Assembly (NCBI RefSeq): GCF_003173595.1
Contig: NZ_QGNZ01000002.1
Location: 310,001 to 374,000 of the forward strand
Direction: 5' to 3'
Origin: Pedobacter yonginensis
Lineage (GTDB): Bacteria > Bacteroidota > Bacteroidia > Sphingobacteriales > Sphingobacteriaceae
DNA: 64,000 nucleotides
Under the pieces are notes generated by a model, which saw nothing but the letters and a program-made list of their open reading frames with translations, was not told where the DNA came from and ran no database searches. Both the position numbers and the translations under genes were made by a program. Shown piece by piece: positions 7,603-17,500 of this stretch (position 1 is its first letter; each line of letters opens with the position of its first letter).

Positions 7603-8478
7603 TTAATTCTTGGTAAAGGATTTGCCCAAGGCTGTATCTAAGAAATTGGTCGCCTCGTTGTGATCGGTTGAAAGACTTACCTCCATCCATTTTTCCATCT
7701 CTTCAGTTCTGCTGGCATCAGCGTGTTTCAACATGCCAATGGCTTCGCTTCCTAAAACCAAATGCAATGGAGGCTCTGGATGCTTTACCAAATCAATCAT
7801 TGCTTGGGCAGCTTTATCTGGATCGCCTGTCGGGATGAAATTTCCGCTCTGGAAAAATTCACTTCGCTGTTCGACTAAAGGATAGCCGGATATTTTTGGT
7901 GCATAGGTCATGGATTCTCCAGCCCAATCGGTTCGGAAACCACCTGGTTCTACACTGGTGACTAAAATACCAAGATCTTTAACCTCCTTTGCCAAGGATT
8001 CGGTAAATCCCGTTAGGCCAAACTTAGCCGCTTGATAAATGCTTACACCGGCATTTCCTACACGCCCGCCTATGGAGCTGATTTGCAAAATCCGACCAGA
8101 TGCTTGCTTACGCATGTGGGGCAAAACGGCTCTTGTAATCTCAATGGGGGCATACAAATTCGTTTCTAACTGACTGCGAACCTGCTCATCTGTAAAGGCT
8201 TCGGCAGCACCAACAATTCCGAAACCAGCATTGTTAACCAAAACATCTATTTTGCCAAAATGGCTAATGGAGGTTTCAACAGCTGAGTATATTTGTTTGT
8301 GATCGGTAACTTCTAAGGTAATTGGCAATATTTGAGTTGGATATTGTTCTACCAAATCCTGTAAAGCATTTATGTTTCTGGCAGTTGCCGCTACTTGATC
8401 TCCCTGGGCCAATACTGCCTCTGTTAGGCTGCGACCTAATCCGCGGGCGCTGCCTGTAATAAACCAAACTTTTTTCAT
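7603..8478 (-). CDS. Short-chain dehydrogenase/reductase (SDR)
   Basis: The 291-residue NAD(P)-dependent oxidoreductase is of the classical SDR type. It has a TGSARGLG Rossmann motif at residues 8-15, NNAG at 82-85, a catalytic serine in ISSIGG (134-135), and YxxxK at Y148-K152 (YQAAK). The absence of an acidic residue after strand 2 (ATARN) suggests NADP preference. The C-terminal extension with the FFQSGNFIPTGDPDKAA region resembles SDRs annotated as oxidoreductases of unknown substrate. A HxlR regulator gene lies 470 bp upstream in divergent orientation, a common pairing for redox enzymes. The promoter is described separately. Confidence 0.92.
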   Translation of the reverse strand: MKKVWFITGSARGLGRSLTEAVLAQGDQVAATARNINALQDLVEQYPTQILPITLEVTDHKQIYSAVETSISHFGKIDVLVNNAGFGIVGAAEAFTDEQVRSQLETNLYAPIEITRAVLPHMRKQASGRILQISSIGGRVGNAGVSIYQAAKFGLTGFTESLAKEVKDLGILVTSVEPGGFRTDWAGESMTYAPKISGYPLVEQRSEFFQSGNFIPTGDPDKAAQAMIDLVKHPEPPLHLVLGSEAIGMLKHADASRTEEMEKWMEVSLSTDHNEATNFLDTALGKSFTKN

Positions 8479-8501
8479 CTTTTTTTTATTTTTTGTTTAA
8501 T

Positions 8502-8509
8502 CAAAGGTA
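8502..8509 (-). promoter_or_regulatory. -7 box of the SDR gene
   Basis: The plus strand reads CAAAGGTA, so the minus strand gives TACCTTTG (TAnnTTTG). It lies 23 bases upstream of the SDR start codon at 8478, giving a short ordinary leader. Confidence 0.55.
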
Positions 8510-8639
8510 GGTGCAGATTGCGCTTGGCGTTTTGTTTAAAAGCTCAAACTTATTTGTCCACCGGCTCATTACAATAATTTCGATGAACATTTTGTAGGAT
8601 TAGAATGTTGTAAATGATTATCAACTCAAAACAATTACT

Positions 8640-8840
8640 ATGGCTAAGGAAAAAACTAAAGGCAAAAAGAAAAAGGATAAAAAGAAAAGCAAGGGCAAGA
8701 AAAAAAATAAGCTGGGTGTTAAAAATTCGCTAGTAAACAATATTAATGCCCGTAAAAAGAAAGGGAAGTCTCGTTCGAAAAAGAAATCGAAAATTAGTAA
8801 AAAGGCCTATAAAAAAATGCAAAAAGGTTGGAAAAAGTAA
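8640..8840 (+). CDS. Very lysine-rich small basic protein
   Basis: This 66-residue protein is about half lysine, with runs such as KGKKKKDKKKSKGKKKNK and KKKGKSRSKKKSK and no acidic stretch. It has no signal peptide or hydrophobic segment. Its composition suggests a nucleic-acid or polyanion-binding protein, comparable in character to histone H1-like tails. The ORF starts with ATG at the beginning of the coding-like stretch and is isolated, with ~160 bp free upstream and ~110 bp downstream. Such sequence could be fortuitous A-rich DNA, but AAA/AAG use and the mixed R, S and G content argue for a real gene. No specific function is recognised. Confidence 0.6.
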   Translation: MAKEKTKGKKKKDKKKSKGKKKNKLGVKNSLVNNINARKKKGKSRSKKKSKISKKAYKKMQKGWKK

Positions 8841-8941
8841 TTTAACTGATTGATTTTTAAGCAATAATTCGAGATAGATTATATGGTAACTAAAAGATAG
8901 CAGTATCTAAAAGGATAGCATTATTCTTTAAGAAACCTTTG

Positions 8942-8949
8942 TACTTTTG
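8942..8949 (+). promoter_or_regulatory. -7 box of HxlR regulator (leaderless mRNA)
   Basis: TACTTTTG matches TAnnTTTG and ends three bases before the ATG at 8953. It contains the TTG that a longer ORF would use as start, which favours the ATG and a leaderless transcript. Confidence 0.55.
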
Positions 8950-8952
8950 GGA

Positions 8953-9339
8953 ATGGGATTTAGAAAAAAACATTTAGACAAATCTGCCTGCACCGCCAGC
9001 ATGACCGCTGTTAAGGATGCTTTATACGTATTAAATGGCAAGTGGAAGCTTCCTTTAATTGTGAGTTTACAGGAGGGGCCATTGCGTTTTAACGAAATAC
9101 AAAAAGCGCTGGAAGACATTACTCCAAAAATCCTATCAAAAGAATTAAAGGAATTGGAACTCAATGAATTTGTGGTTAGAAAAGTTTTTCCAACCAAACC
9201 TGTTACCGTTACTTACGAGTTAACGCCATATAGCGAAACGCTTGATGATGTAATTACCGAGCTTAGAAATTGGGGCTTGCAACATCGAGAAAGATTGGTA
9301 GCGAGCAGGCGTTCGGAACCTCTTGTGGTAGAGTCGTAA
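8953..9339 (+). CDS. HxlR family winged-helix regulator
   Basis: The 128-residue DNA-binding protein has the HxlR hallmark: a conserved Cys near the N-terminus (KSACTASMTAV), then ALYVLNGKWKLPLIVSLQEG, RFNEIQKALEDITPKILSKE and YELTPYSETLDDVI of the winged helix. Family members are often thiol- or electrophile-responsive regulators of oxidoreductases. The Cys around residue 12 could serve that role. ATG 8953 is preferred over TTG 8947 because the -7 box covers the TTG. The gene is divergent from the SDR gene, with the basic protein gene between them. Regulation of the SDR is inferred from arrangement only. Confidence 0.9.
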   Translation: MGFRKKHLDKSACTASMTAVKDALYVLNGKWKLPLIVSLQEGPLRFNEIQKALEDITPKILSKELKELELNEFVVRKVFPTKPVTVTYELTPYSETLDDVITELRNWGLQHRERLVASRRSEPLVVES

Positions 9340-9434
9340 ACGATTATGGCCATATGCATCAATGTTTAAGCATCCAAACGTTTAACTTTAAAAAGTTTAA
9401 ATGCCTTATTTACATGAATATCTGTAATATCGGC

Positions 9435-9442
9435 TATCTTTG
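9435..9442 (+). promoter_or_regulatory. -7 box upstream of the H1-like protein
   Basis: TATCTTTG fits TAnnTTTG exactly and lies 16 bases upstream of the ATG at 9459. No clear -33 TTG was found at the usual distance. Confidence 0.5.
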
Positions 9443-9458
9443 CAGAAATAAAAAGTAA

Positions 9459-9998
9459 ATGGCAGTATTACATAAAAAAGAAGAAAAGATTCAGGCAACG
9501 TTGGGCAGGTTGCCGAAAAAATATACTCACGAACAATTTATAGAAATGTTTATCAAACTTTATTCTAAGGATTGGGGCAAAATTAAATCGGCATATATTA
9601 AACAATCTCAGGATAAAGAACGCGGTACAATTATCAATATGCCCAAACCAGAAGTTTATCTTCAACAAATTTTAGCAAATTACCTTCAACAAGCAGATGC
9701 GCCTAAAGTGGTAACACCTGAAATTGCTCCAGTTATTGAGGCGAAAGAAGAAGTTGCTGAGGTAAAAAAAGCTAAAGCACCTGTTAAGAAAAAAGTTGCC
9801 GAAGCAGAAACGCCAGCTGCTGAAGCCACAAAGGTAAAAGCAACGGCAACCAAAAAAGCAAAGGCTTTAGAAGAGCCTGTGGCTGAGGTAAAAAAGCCCA
9901 AAGCACCTGCTAAGAAAAAAGTAGAAAAAGATGCTGAAGAAACAGCAGAAGTTAAGAAACCGAAAGCTGCAGCCAAAAAGCCAGCTGCAAAAAAATAA
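9459..9998 (+). CDS. Protein with histone H1-like Lys/Ala-rich tail
   Basis: The 179-residue protein has two parts. Residues 1-80 look globular and unrecognised (HKKEEKIQATLGRLPKKYTH... PEVYLQQILANYLQQ). Residues 85-179 are a low-complexity Lys/Ala/Pro/Glu tail with imperfect repeats of AEVKKPKAPAKKK, as in eukaryotic H1 tails and bacterial HC1/AlgP-like proteins. The tail would bind DNA or RNA non-specifically. There is no signal peptide, so it should be cytoplasmic or nucleoid-associated. A -7 box lies just upstream, and the first copy of a duplicated element with a terminator hairpin begins 15 bp after the stop. The N-terminal domain's function is unknown. Confidence 0.75.
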   Translation: MAVLHKKEEKIQATLGRLPKKYTHEQFIEMFIKLYSKDWGKIKSAYIKQSQDKERGTIINMPKPEVYLQQILANYLQQADAPKVVTPEIAPVIEAKEEVAEVKKAKAPVKKKVAEAETPAAEATKVKATATKKAKALEEPVAEVKKPKAPAKKKVEKDAEETAEVKKPKAAAKKPAAKK

Positions 9999-10013
9999 AA
10001 AAATTAGCCCGCC

Positions 10014-10108
10014 CATAATAAAACATTCATTTAGGTGTTTATATATGTGAGAGCGTTAATTTAGATGACGGGGATAGGTCGGTATGATTTATCCCCGTTC
10101 TTTTTAAA
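10014..10108 (+). repeat. Duplicated terminator-ended element, copy 1
   Basis: A ~95-nt element shares the block ttaggtgtttatatat, then gagagcgttaatttagatga, with copy 2 at 10365-10459. It ends in a strong hairpin, ACGGGGATA (10068-10076) pairing with TATCCCCGT (10090-10098), then tcttttt. Copy 1 follows the H1-like gene directly and can serve as its terminator. Conservation upstream of the hairpin suggests more than a bare terminator, for example a small RNA or 3'-UTR RNA. Confidence 0.7.
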
Positions 10109-10364
10109 ATCAATTTCCGATCACATTGGGTGTATTTATAAATCTTAACACCTGCGTGAGGCACCTACTAAGCACTTAAACCTTAACTGAATACCCCAAA
10201 GCATGAGTTTGCAATGCCCGCAATCGTTAGGTTAAAAACCTACGTATAGGCCAATATGTAGTGCACTTTGTGAGTGTTTTAGGCTTGGCGAGCCATCCAC
10301 CATTCGGCAAATATTACGTTATTTCCCAATTTTAACCCGAACCAATAAAAAAATTTCAAGCGTA

Positions 10365-10459
10365 CATAATAAAATGCCTTTTTAGGTGTTTATATATACG
10401 AGAGCGTTAATTTAGATGACGGGGATAGGTCGTAATGATTTATCCCCGTTCTTTTTTTT
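10365..10459 (+). repeat. Duplicated terminator-ended element, copy 2
   Basis: This copy is nearly identical to copy 1 from ttaggtgtttatatat onward, with the same hairpin (10419-10427 with 10441-10449), the same 13-nt loop length and a longer T-run. No ORF precedes it on the plus strand. An intrinsic terminator here implies either read-through from copy 1 or an independent short transcript arising in 10109-10364, a stretch with no gene. Confidence 0.7.
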
Positions 10460-10512
10460 ACCATTTTGCAGCATAACAGTACCCTTTTTTGAATTAAATT
10501 CGTCAATAAAAA

Positions 10513-10536
10513 AAGCCACTGATTTCTCAGCGGCTT
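10513..10536 (-). terminator. Terminator of the GH16/SusCD operon
   Basis: AAGCC-a-CTGA pairs with TCAG-c-GGCTT around a 4-nt loop. On the minus strand a run of seven U follows. It lies 58 bp past the GH16 stop. Confidence 0.75.
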
Positions 10537-10593
10537 AACAATTAAACTAACCTATTGAATTGGCGCTGTAAATGCTGACCAATTTTTATCTAA

Positions 10594-11478
10594 TTATTTT
10601 TCAATCATTTTATAGTAACGAACATAATCTACGTCCATTTTTTGAGGCCAAATAGAGGCATCTACTCCTTGTGCCCCACCCCAATCGCCACCTACGGCAA
10701 TGTTTAGTAAAAGGTGAAAACGCTTATCGAAGGGCCAAACTTTATAACCTGTGCCTTCATTGGCGAAATCAAATACCTTCACATCGTCATAATAACCACG
10801 AATGGCGTAAGGTGTCCAATCTACCCGGTAAAGGTGAAAAGCAGTACTGGCGCCGTCGATTTTTTTGGTGATGGTTTTTTGAGTGTTTATTTTAAAATAG
10901 TAAGCTTCGCTATGCGTGCTGAAATGGACATTATCCTGGTCGTAACCAACATGTTCCATAATATCAATTTCGCCAGATTTTGGCCAATCTCCGTAAGCTC
11001 TGTCTGTAGGCAACATCCAAATTGCCGGCCAAGTACCTTTCCCTGATGGAAGTTTTGCCTTAATTTCAAAACGGCCGTATAGGGCATCTAATTTCCCTCT
11101 GGTTACCATTCGCGATGATGTATAAGCCATACCGCCCATATTTTCTTTTTTGGCTGTTATGGTTAAAAGGCCATTTGCAACACTTGCGTTATTGGTGGTG
11201 TTGGTGTAATATTCTAATTCGTTGTTTCCCCAACCGCCGCCGCCGGTGTCGTAATCCCAATTGGAACTTAACGGTGCACCAGTATTGGTAAATTCATCGC
11301 TCCAGGTGGGAGTTGCCTCAAATGTCCAACCTTTATCTACGGGCGTAGTAACTACAGGGGGAACATAAACTGGTCCTTCTTCACCTCCTGATCCTTTAGA
11401 GCATCCACTTAAACCTACAACCGCAATTGCAAGGACTGCAAAAACTTCTTTTTTAAAACACTTCACAAAATCTATCAT
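10594..11478 (-). CDS. GH16 family endo-beta-glucanase lipoprotein
   Basis: This 294-residue surface or periplasmic lipoprotein has the lipobox LSGC with C26. The GH16 catalytic motif GEIDIMEHVG gives E170-x-D172-xx-E175 (nucleophile, helper Asp, acid/base). EFTN, GNNELEYYT and GRFEIKAKLPSGKGTWPAIW are typical of GH16 laminarinases and licheninases. The E-I-D-I-M-E form, with its extra Met, suits beta-1,3- or mixed-linkage glucanases rather than agarases or xyloglucan enzymes; the exact substrate is inferred. It is the last gene of a susC-susD-PKD-GH16 operon controlled by a sigma/FecR pair, so it should cut bound polysaccharide at the cell surface. Confidence 0.93.
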   Translation of the reverse strand: MIDFVKCFKKEVFAVLAIAVVGLSGCSKGSGGEEGPVYVPPVVTTPVDKGWTFEATPTWSDEFTNTGAPLSSNWDYDTGGGGWGNNELEYYTNTTNNASVANGLLTITAKKENMGGMAYTSSRMVTRGKLDALYGRFEIKAKLPSGKGTWPAIWMLPTDRAYGDWPKSGEIDIMEHVGYDQDNVHFSTHSEAYYFKINTQKTITKKIDGASTAFHLYRVDWTPYAIRGYYDDVKVFDFANEGTGYKVWPFDKRFHLLLNIAVGGDWGGAQGVDASIWPQKMDVDYVRYYKMIEK

Positions 11479-11553
11479 CTTTTAACGTTTTTAAAAGAGC
11501 AGTTTAGAAATTTAAGCTTCCTAAACTGCTCGGTATTTTAGAGCGTCTTTTTA

Positions 11554-12975
11554 CTATTTAAACTCAAAATCATCTATATAAAATATGCCCGGATTTGGAT
11601 GGCCTTCACCACCTAATTGAACAACAATTTTATCATATAAAGTTTGACTTGCTGAAGCAGAATAATCAAACTCTAATTGTACCCATGTATTGTATTGCGC
11701 TGGTGTAATGGTTTTCACAATCTCGATTTGAGTGGTGTAAGCATTACCGCCCAACAAAGAGTTTTGTAGTTTAACCGAAACCGTTGGCGCAACCTTGGTA
11801 AAATCATTGGCACCAGGAATAAACACTTTTAGCCTGATTTTATTTTTCGCAGCTAAATCAAAACGATATGGAAGCGTAATGTTTAGGTTTCCATATTGCC
11901 CATCCGGACCTGTTCTTTTCTCATAATAAGCTACTTTAGATGAGGTATTTAGCGGGAATTTAGAAGGATTATCATAATTACGGATGTAATCCATGTTTTC
12001 TGCCACCCATGCCATACCACTTGCCGCTTGGAAATCATCAGCCAAATTAGCAGCCTGTATTGGTTTTTGAACAGGAGGTACAACTGGTCTTACGTAACCT
12101 TTTCTAATCAGTTTTAAATACCATGCATTACCTGCGTTCGATTTATCTAAGCATCTTAAGTACATCTCATCTGCCGTAAGTGATAAGATTTGATATGAAG
12201 AAACGCCTAAATAGTAAGAGATAAAACCATTGTTGCTGATGTTGATGTATTTAACACCGTTCACATCGTTTAAAATCCAGGTTAAATTGGTTGGAGGTGT
12301 ATAATTTACGGTTGGATCGTTTCCACCGGTAGGGCCACCAATTCCTGGAGCGTTTGATGCATTTGCAAAAGTGGTTCCATTGTTCGCGTAAGTATATTTA
12401 AGCGAAGAAGCACCCATTGCAAAGGTCATTTCATCATCGTAAAAACCGGTTCCTGTTTTTTCATTCGGGCCGGCTTGATACCAATCTGGTCCTTGAGAAG
12501 TGATTGGTCCTACACCCAAATGCCCAGGTTGAGTTTGATCGATTACCCATACTTTACCCGCAGGGTTTGACAATCCTCCTGAAAGCAAGGTGTAAGCAGG
12601 ATCGCTTAACATACTGGTATTTGTATTGGCAATAACCAACGTTTTGGTTGTAGATACGGAACCGCCATCGGCTAAAATGGTTAATTTGATGGTGTACGTT
12701 CCGGCGATTGGGTAAGATGATTGTACATCATTTCCATCCGCTGTTGCACCGTTGCCAAAATCCCAATGGGCATTAATCCCATTATACAAGCTTTTAAAGT
12801 TGATGATATTTGGATTATTAGCTGTGGGTGTTGTGGTAAACTGGATTTCTGCAGCCGTTGGAGGCGTGCCGATATCTTTAACCGTTTCGCTTTTTTTACA
12901 AGAAACGATTATGCTAAACACTAAGCCCAAACTAAGCAGGACTGATGTTTTTATGGTGTTTTTAAATAATTTCAT
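11554..12975 (-). CDS. PKD-domain surface glycan-binding lipoprotein
   Basis: The 473-residue lipoprotein has lipobox IVSC (C26). A PKD-like beta-sandwich occupies residues ~45-118 (WDFGNGATADGNDVQSSYPI then AGTYTIKLTI). A middle region around 130-290 is Trp/Tyr-rich. A C-terminal ~150-residue carbohydrate-binding-like beta-sandwich ends IVQLGGEGHPNPGIFYIDDF. The place between susD and a GH16 gene is that of the SGBP/SusE-like glycan-binding protein of laminarin loci. No catalytic motif is seen. It starts 11 bp after the susD stop and ends 75 bp before the GH16 start. Binding of a beta-glucan is inferred from operon context. Confidence 0.82.
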   Translation of the reverse strand: MKLFKNTIKTSVLLSLGLVFSIIVSCKKSETVKDIGTPPTAAEIQFTTTPTANNPNIINFKSLYNGINAHWDFGNGATADGNDVQSSYPIAGTYTIKLTILADGGSVSTTKTLVIANTNTSMLSDPAYTLLSGGLSNPAGKVWVIDQTQPGHLGVGPITSQGPDWYQAGPNEKTGTGFYDDEMTFAMGASSLKYTYANNGTTFANASNAPGIGGPTGGNDPTVNYTPPTNLTWILNDVNGVKYINISNNGFISYYLGVSSYQILSLTADEMYLRCLDKSNAGNAWYLKLIRKGYVRPVVPPVQKPIQAANLADDFQAASGMAWVAENMDYIRNYDNPSKFPLNTSSKVAYYEKRTGPDGQYGNLNITLPYRFDLAAKNKIRLKVFIPGANDFTKVAPTVSVKLQNSLLGGNAYTTQIEIVKTITPAQYNTWVQLEFDYSASASQTLYDKIVVQLGGEGHPNPGIFYIDDFEFK

Positions 12976-12986
12976 TTCAGTACGGA

Positions 12987-14504
12987 TTAATTGTAACCTG
13001 GATTTTGTTTAATACCACCTTTGGTAACTTCAATTTCGTTTAGTGGAATAGGTAAGTATTCGCTCTTGCCTGCTTTGAAGCCCGAAGCGCCCAAAACAGC
13101 AACTGCTTTACCCGTACGAACCAAATCAAAGAAACGGTGACCTTCTGTAGCCAACTCTAGCCTGCGCTCTGCATAAACATTATCAAGTGTAGCTGGAATA
13201 GAGGGTAATCCAACCCTGGCTCTAACTGCATCTAGCAATTCTTTAGCACGGGCAGCGCTACCGCCACTTCTTAACAATGCTTCAGCTTGCATTAAATAAG
13301 TATCGGCCAAACGGATTTCAATTTCATTAATCGGCCAGTTTTGTTCTGCAACACCACTTGCCGAGCGAAATGCTTTTAAAGGCGCGTACTTTTTAATGAA
13401 ATAATCGGTGTTTTGATAGCGGGCATTGTATGTAGCACCAGCGGCTTTTAATGCAGCGCCATCTATGATTGTGGCTGCAAAACGTGGATCAGTTTTCATA
13501 ACGTTAACTAAATCCAAGGTTACTGGGCAGAAGCCCCAACCACTAGAGTAGGTATCGCCATTGTAGCTATCCATTCCGATAAATTGCGTACCAACGTTTC
13601 CTTCACCACCATTAATGTAACCCCAATCTGTCCATGCAGCGTTATTAGAGTGCGGAATCTCTAAAATTGATTCGGCATTAAATTTATTTGCCGGATTAAA
13701 AATATCAGCATAATTAGGCAATAATGAATAGCCATAAGGGTTGCCTACACGGTTTACATCTTCAAAAATTGTTGCGGCCTCGGCCATTTTAGCATTATCG
13801 TTTTGATACAATAAAACCTTTGCCAACTGTGCTTTTGCGGCACCTTGAGAAATCCTGCCTTTTTCTGCATCAGAAATGGTATTCGGCAAACTCGGACCTG
13901 CTTCTCTCAAATCTTTCTCTATCTGAGCGTAAATTTGTGCAGGCGTAGATTGTACCTGCGCATAAAGTTCGCTCGTTGACAAAACTTTTGTGATTAATGG
14001 CACATTGCCAAAAAAGCGTACTAAATCGAAATAGAAATAAGCCCTTAAAAATTTAGCCTCGGCTGTTACCCGCGATTTGAATGCTGCGCTAAGTGTGGTC
14101 GATTTTTCGATTTTACTCAAAATTAGGTTTGCACGATTAATTCCGCTGAAGTTCTTGTTCCACAATCCAACCTGTGGACCCAAACTAGAATTCATGTTAA
14201 AATTATCATAAGCCACCCAGTTTGGCTGATCGGAAGCATTACTTCCACCCGCGAAACAATCATCAGAAGCTGCACTTAACAAAGGCATTTTCATGGTATA
14301 ACCTCCCGTTGTTCCCCATTGGGTAACATCATAAACGGCAAGGATACCTTGCATTACTTCTTTTTCATTTTGATAAAAGTTATCTTCCAGAGCAGTTCCT
14401 CTTGGGGTAAGCTCCAGATAATCCTTTTTACATGATACAAAAATTAGCATAACTGCAACTATTGCAATTGCACTTTTAATGTTTTTACTTCTCATCATTT
14501 CCAT
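12987..14504 (-). CDS. SusD/RagB family outer-membrane lipoprotein
   Basis: The 505-residue protein has lipobox FVSC (C25) followed by KKDYLELTPRG, the standard SusD N-terminus. TPR-like helical segments (AEAKFLRAYFYFDLVRFFGN, AAKAQLAKVLLYQ) and a C-terminal RRLELATEGHRFFDLVRTGK block are characteristic. It works as the lid of the SusC channel and captures oligosaccharide at the cell surface. It begins just 2 bp after the SusC stop codon. The C-terminus ends GIKQNPGYN, as in most family members. A second Met (residue 4) is an equally possible start. Confidence 0.96.
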   Translation of the reverse strand: MEMMRSKNIKSAIAIVAVMLIFVSCKKDYLELTPRGTALEDNFYQNEKEVMQGILAVYDVTQWGTTGGYTMKMPLLSAASDDCFAGGSNASDQPNWVAYDNFNMNSSLGPQVGLWNKNFSGINRANLILSKIEKSTTLSAAFKSRVTAEAKFLRAYFYFDLVRFFGNVPLITKVLSTSELYAQVQSTPAQIYAQIEKDLREAGPSLPNTISDAEKGRISQGAAKAQLAKVLLYQNDNAKMAEAATIFEDVNRVGNPYGYSLLPNYADIFNPANKFNAESILEIPHSNNAAWTDWGYINGGEGNVGTQFIGMDSYNGDTYSSGWGFCPVTLDLVNVMKTDPRFAATIIDGAALKAAGATYNARYQNTDYFIKKYAPLKAFRSASGVAEQNWPINEIEIRLADTYLMQAEALLRSGGSAARAKELLDAVRARVGLPSIPATLDNVYAERRLELATEGHRFFDLVRTGKAVAVLGASGFKAGKSEYLPIPLNEIEVTKGGIKQNPGYN

Positions 14505-14506
14505 TT

Positions 14507-17500
14507 TTAAAAACCAACATTTAGGCCAGCAAAGAATGTTCTTGCTTGTGGATAGAAACCACGATCAACACCATAACTTCCGCCTCCAATTTCAGGATCG
14601 TATCCAGTATATTTTGTAAAGGTTACCAAGTTGTTTGCCATCACATAAAATCTTACTTTATCCAAACCTGCTTTTTTGATAAGGTTTTTTGGAAGTGAAT
14701 ATCCAACTTGTAAAGTCTTGATTCTGAAGTAAGATCCACTTTCTAAAAACAGGCTAGATACACGGCTATAGTTTTGATTGGTATCATCTAAAGTAACCCT
14801 AGGGATGGTATTACTTGTACCCTCTCCTGTCCATCTGTTTAAAATTGAAGTGGTATAATTTGCGGTTGGCAAATCGAATCTTCTTAGTGCGTTAAAAATT
14901 TGGTTACCTGCAACGCCTTGACCTAACACAATCAAATCGAAACCTTTATAGGCCAAATTGAATGTCATACCGTAAGTAAAATCTGGCGTTGGGTTACCGA
15001 TGATTTCTCTATCATCGTTGTTAATTTGTCCGTCTCCGTTCAAATCAACGAACTTAATGTCACCAGGTTTTGCATTTGGCTGAATTAACGTACCACCTGC
15101 ATTTTTGTAATTGTTAATTTGTGCTTGATTTTGGAATAAGCCATCGCTTCTGTATCCATAAAATGATCCAATTGCATAGCCAACTTTGGTACGCGTAATT
15201 TCAAGCGATTGTGGTGTAACCGTTTGGCCACCCAAGTATTCTTTGTCATCGCCCAAGAAATCGATGTTATTTTTAACAAAAGCACCGTTTGCATTCACTT
15301 TTAAAGAGAACTCCCCGAATCTTTTCGTGTAACCCAATTCCAACTCGAAACCTTTGTTTGATAAATCGGCAATATTACCAATTGGCCCAGCGTTACCCAC
15401 GTAGCCCGGAACTGCAATTTGCAACAACATACCTGTTGTTTTTTTCTTGTACCAATCTGCGGTTAATGTGAAGTTGCCAAAAAGGTTCATATCTACACCA
15501 ATATCCGTTGATGAAGTTTGTTCCCACTTCAAATCTGGATTTGATAAGGCATCTGGACTTACCCCATTGTTTAAGCCTGCTGAAGTACCTAAAGTATAGT
15601 TTCTGCCGCCACTTACGGTTGATAAATATCTGAAATCTCCGATGTTATCATTGCCCACAACTCCATAAGATCCTCTAAATTTAACGAAAGTTACATAGTC
15701 GTTTTTAGGAAAGAAATCTTCTCTACTGGCTACCCATCCTACTGATCCAGAAGGGAAGTATCCAAATTTATTATTTGGCCCAAAACGAGATGAACCATCC
15801 CTACGAATAATACCTGTAAACAGATATTTCTCATCATAGTTATAGGTTAAACGGGCAAAGGCCGAGTTTAGGGTATTTAAATATTCGCCTCCGTAAAACA
15901 CATCATTCGCTCTCGAAACTGGAAATTGTAATGAAGCATCTTTAATGTTGGTTACTGGAATTCCCTCTTTGGTTCCACCTTGAGTTTCGCCTCTATTTTT
16001 TTGGAATGAATACCCAATTAAACCCGTGAAGTTATGCTTAGCAATTTGCTTGTTGTAACTGATGGTGTTTTCTAAAGAGTAAAACAAACCTCTGTTCGAG
16101 TTTCTGTTGTACGACGTAATGGTGGTTTGATTAATCGAGTTTAAGTAATAGATTGGTGTAAAACCTTCACTTCCCCAAAAAGCTAAATCTACACCACCTT
16201 GCGATCTAACTTTTAATCCTTTTATAATTTCAGCCTCAACAAATGCGTTAGCCACAACTTTATCCGACCAGCCATTGCCTTGTGCAACCTGTAGTGCAGC
16301 AACAGGGTTTAGGATTTCTGATTGTGCGTAAGGAGAAATTCCATAAGGAAAACCTGCTTCGTTTCTTACAACCGGGTTACCGATGTATGGAGCAGCGCCA
16401 TATTTTGCTGGATCTGTTTCTACAATTGGCGTAATGGGATCAATATTGATCGCTCTATTTAATGGCGAACCGTATTCTGTGTTAGTACCAACACCTACAG
16501 AATTTGTACGTGTGTAACCAATGGTTTGGCCAAATTTAATGGCCTTAGTTAATTGATGCTCTGAGTTAAAACGTGCGGTAAATCTTTTATATTGAGAGTT
16601 ACTTGTAGCTACAATTCCGTCCTGATCAAAATAACCAAAAGAGCTATAGTAAGTAGATTTTTCGTTTCCACCGCTAATGCTCAATTCGTGGTTTTGAATG
16701 CGTGCATCATTATTAAAAACCGCAGCTTGCCAATCTGTTCCAACGCCATATTGAGCTGGATTTGGAAATCTTGGTGTAGTTAAGCCAGGTGTTTTGGCAT
16801 ATTCTGCTTCGTTATAAATGGTAGCATACTGCGTTGCGTTTAATAAATCTAGTTTTCTAGATGGCGCCTGAGTACCCAAATAAGTATTATAGTTTACACT
16901 CATTCGGCCATTTTTATTTCCTTTTTTAGTGGTGATGATGATTACCCCATTTGCAGCTCTAGCACCGTATATGGCTCCAGATGCAGCATCCTTTAAAACC
17001 TCTATCGATTCGATATCGGCTTGATTTAGGTAATCGATTCCACCGCCAACTTGCACACCATCAACAATATACAAAGCTTCGCTATTGTTAATTGAAGTTG
17101 TACCACGAATACGCAAGGTTGCACCTTCACCTGGTTGACCAGATGAGGTTGTAATCGTTAAACCCGACGTTCTACCTTGTAAAGATTGTTCCACACGAAC
17201 AACAGGCATGTTTTCTAAATCAGTTGCTTTAACCTGAGAAATTGCGCCAGTTACCACGCTTTTCTTTTGTGTACCATATCCAATTACAACAGCATCGGCC
17301 AATAAGCCTGCTTGCGGTGCCAATTGAATGGTTAATTCTCCTGTAGCAGTTGCTTTTACTTCTTTATTTTCGTAACCGATAAAAGAAACCACGAGTGTTG
17401 CGTTATCCTCAACAGTTTTTAAAACGAAAATACCGTTGGCATCCGTTACCGCACCTTGGTTAGATCCTTTTACTTTTACGCTGGCGCCAATCATTGGAGC

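Noticed and set aside
7493..7690. 65-codon minus-strand ORF at the SDR 3' end
   Set aside because: It overlaps the SDR coding region in another frame; the unique part is low in coding signal.
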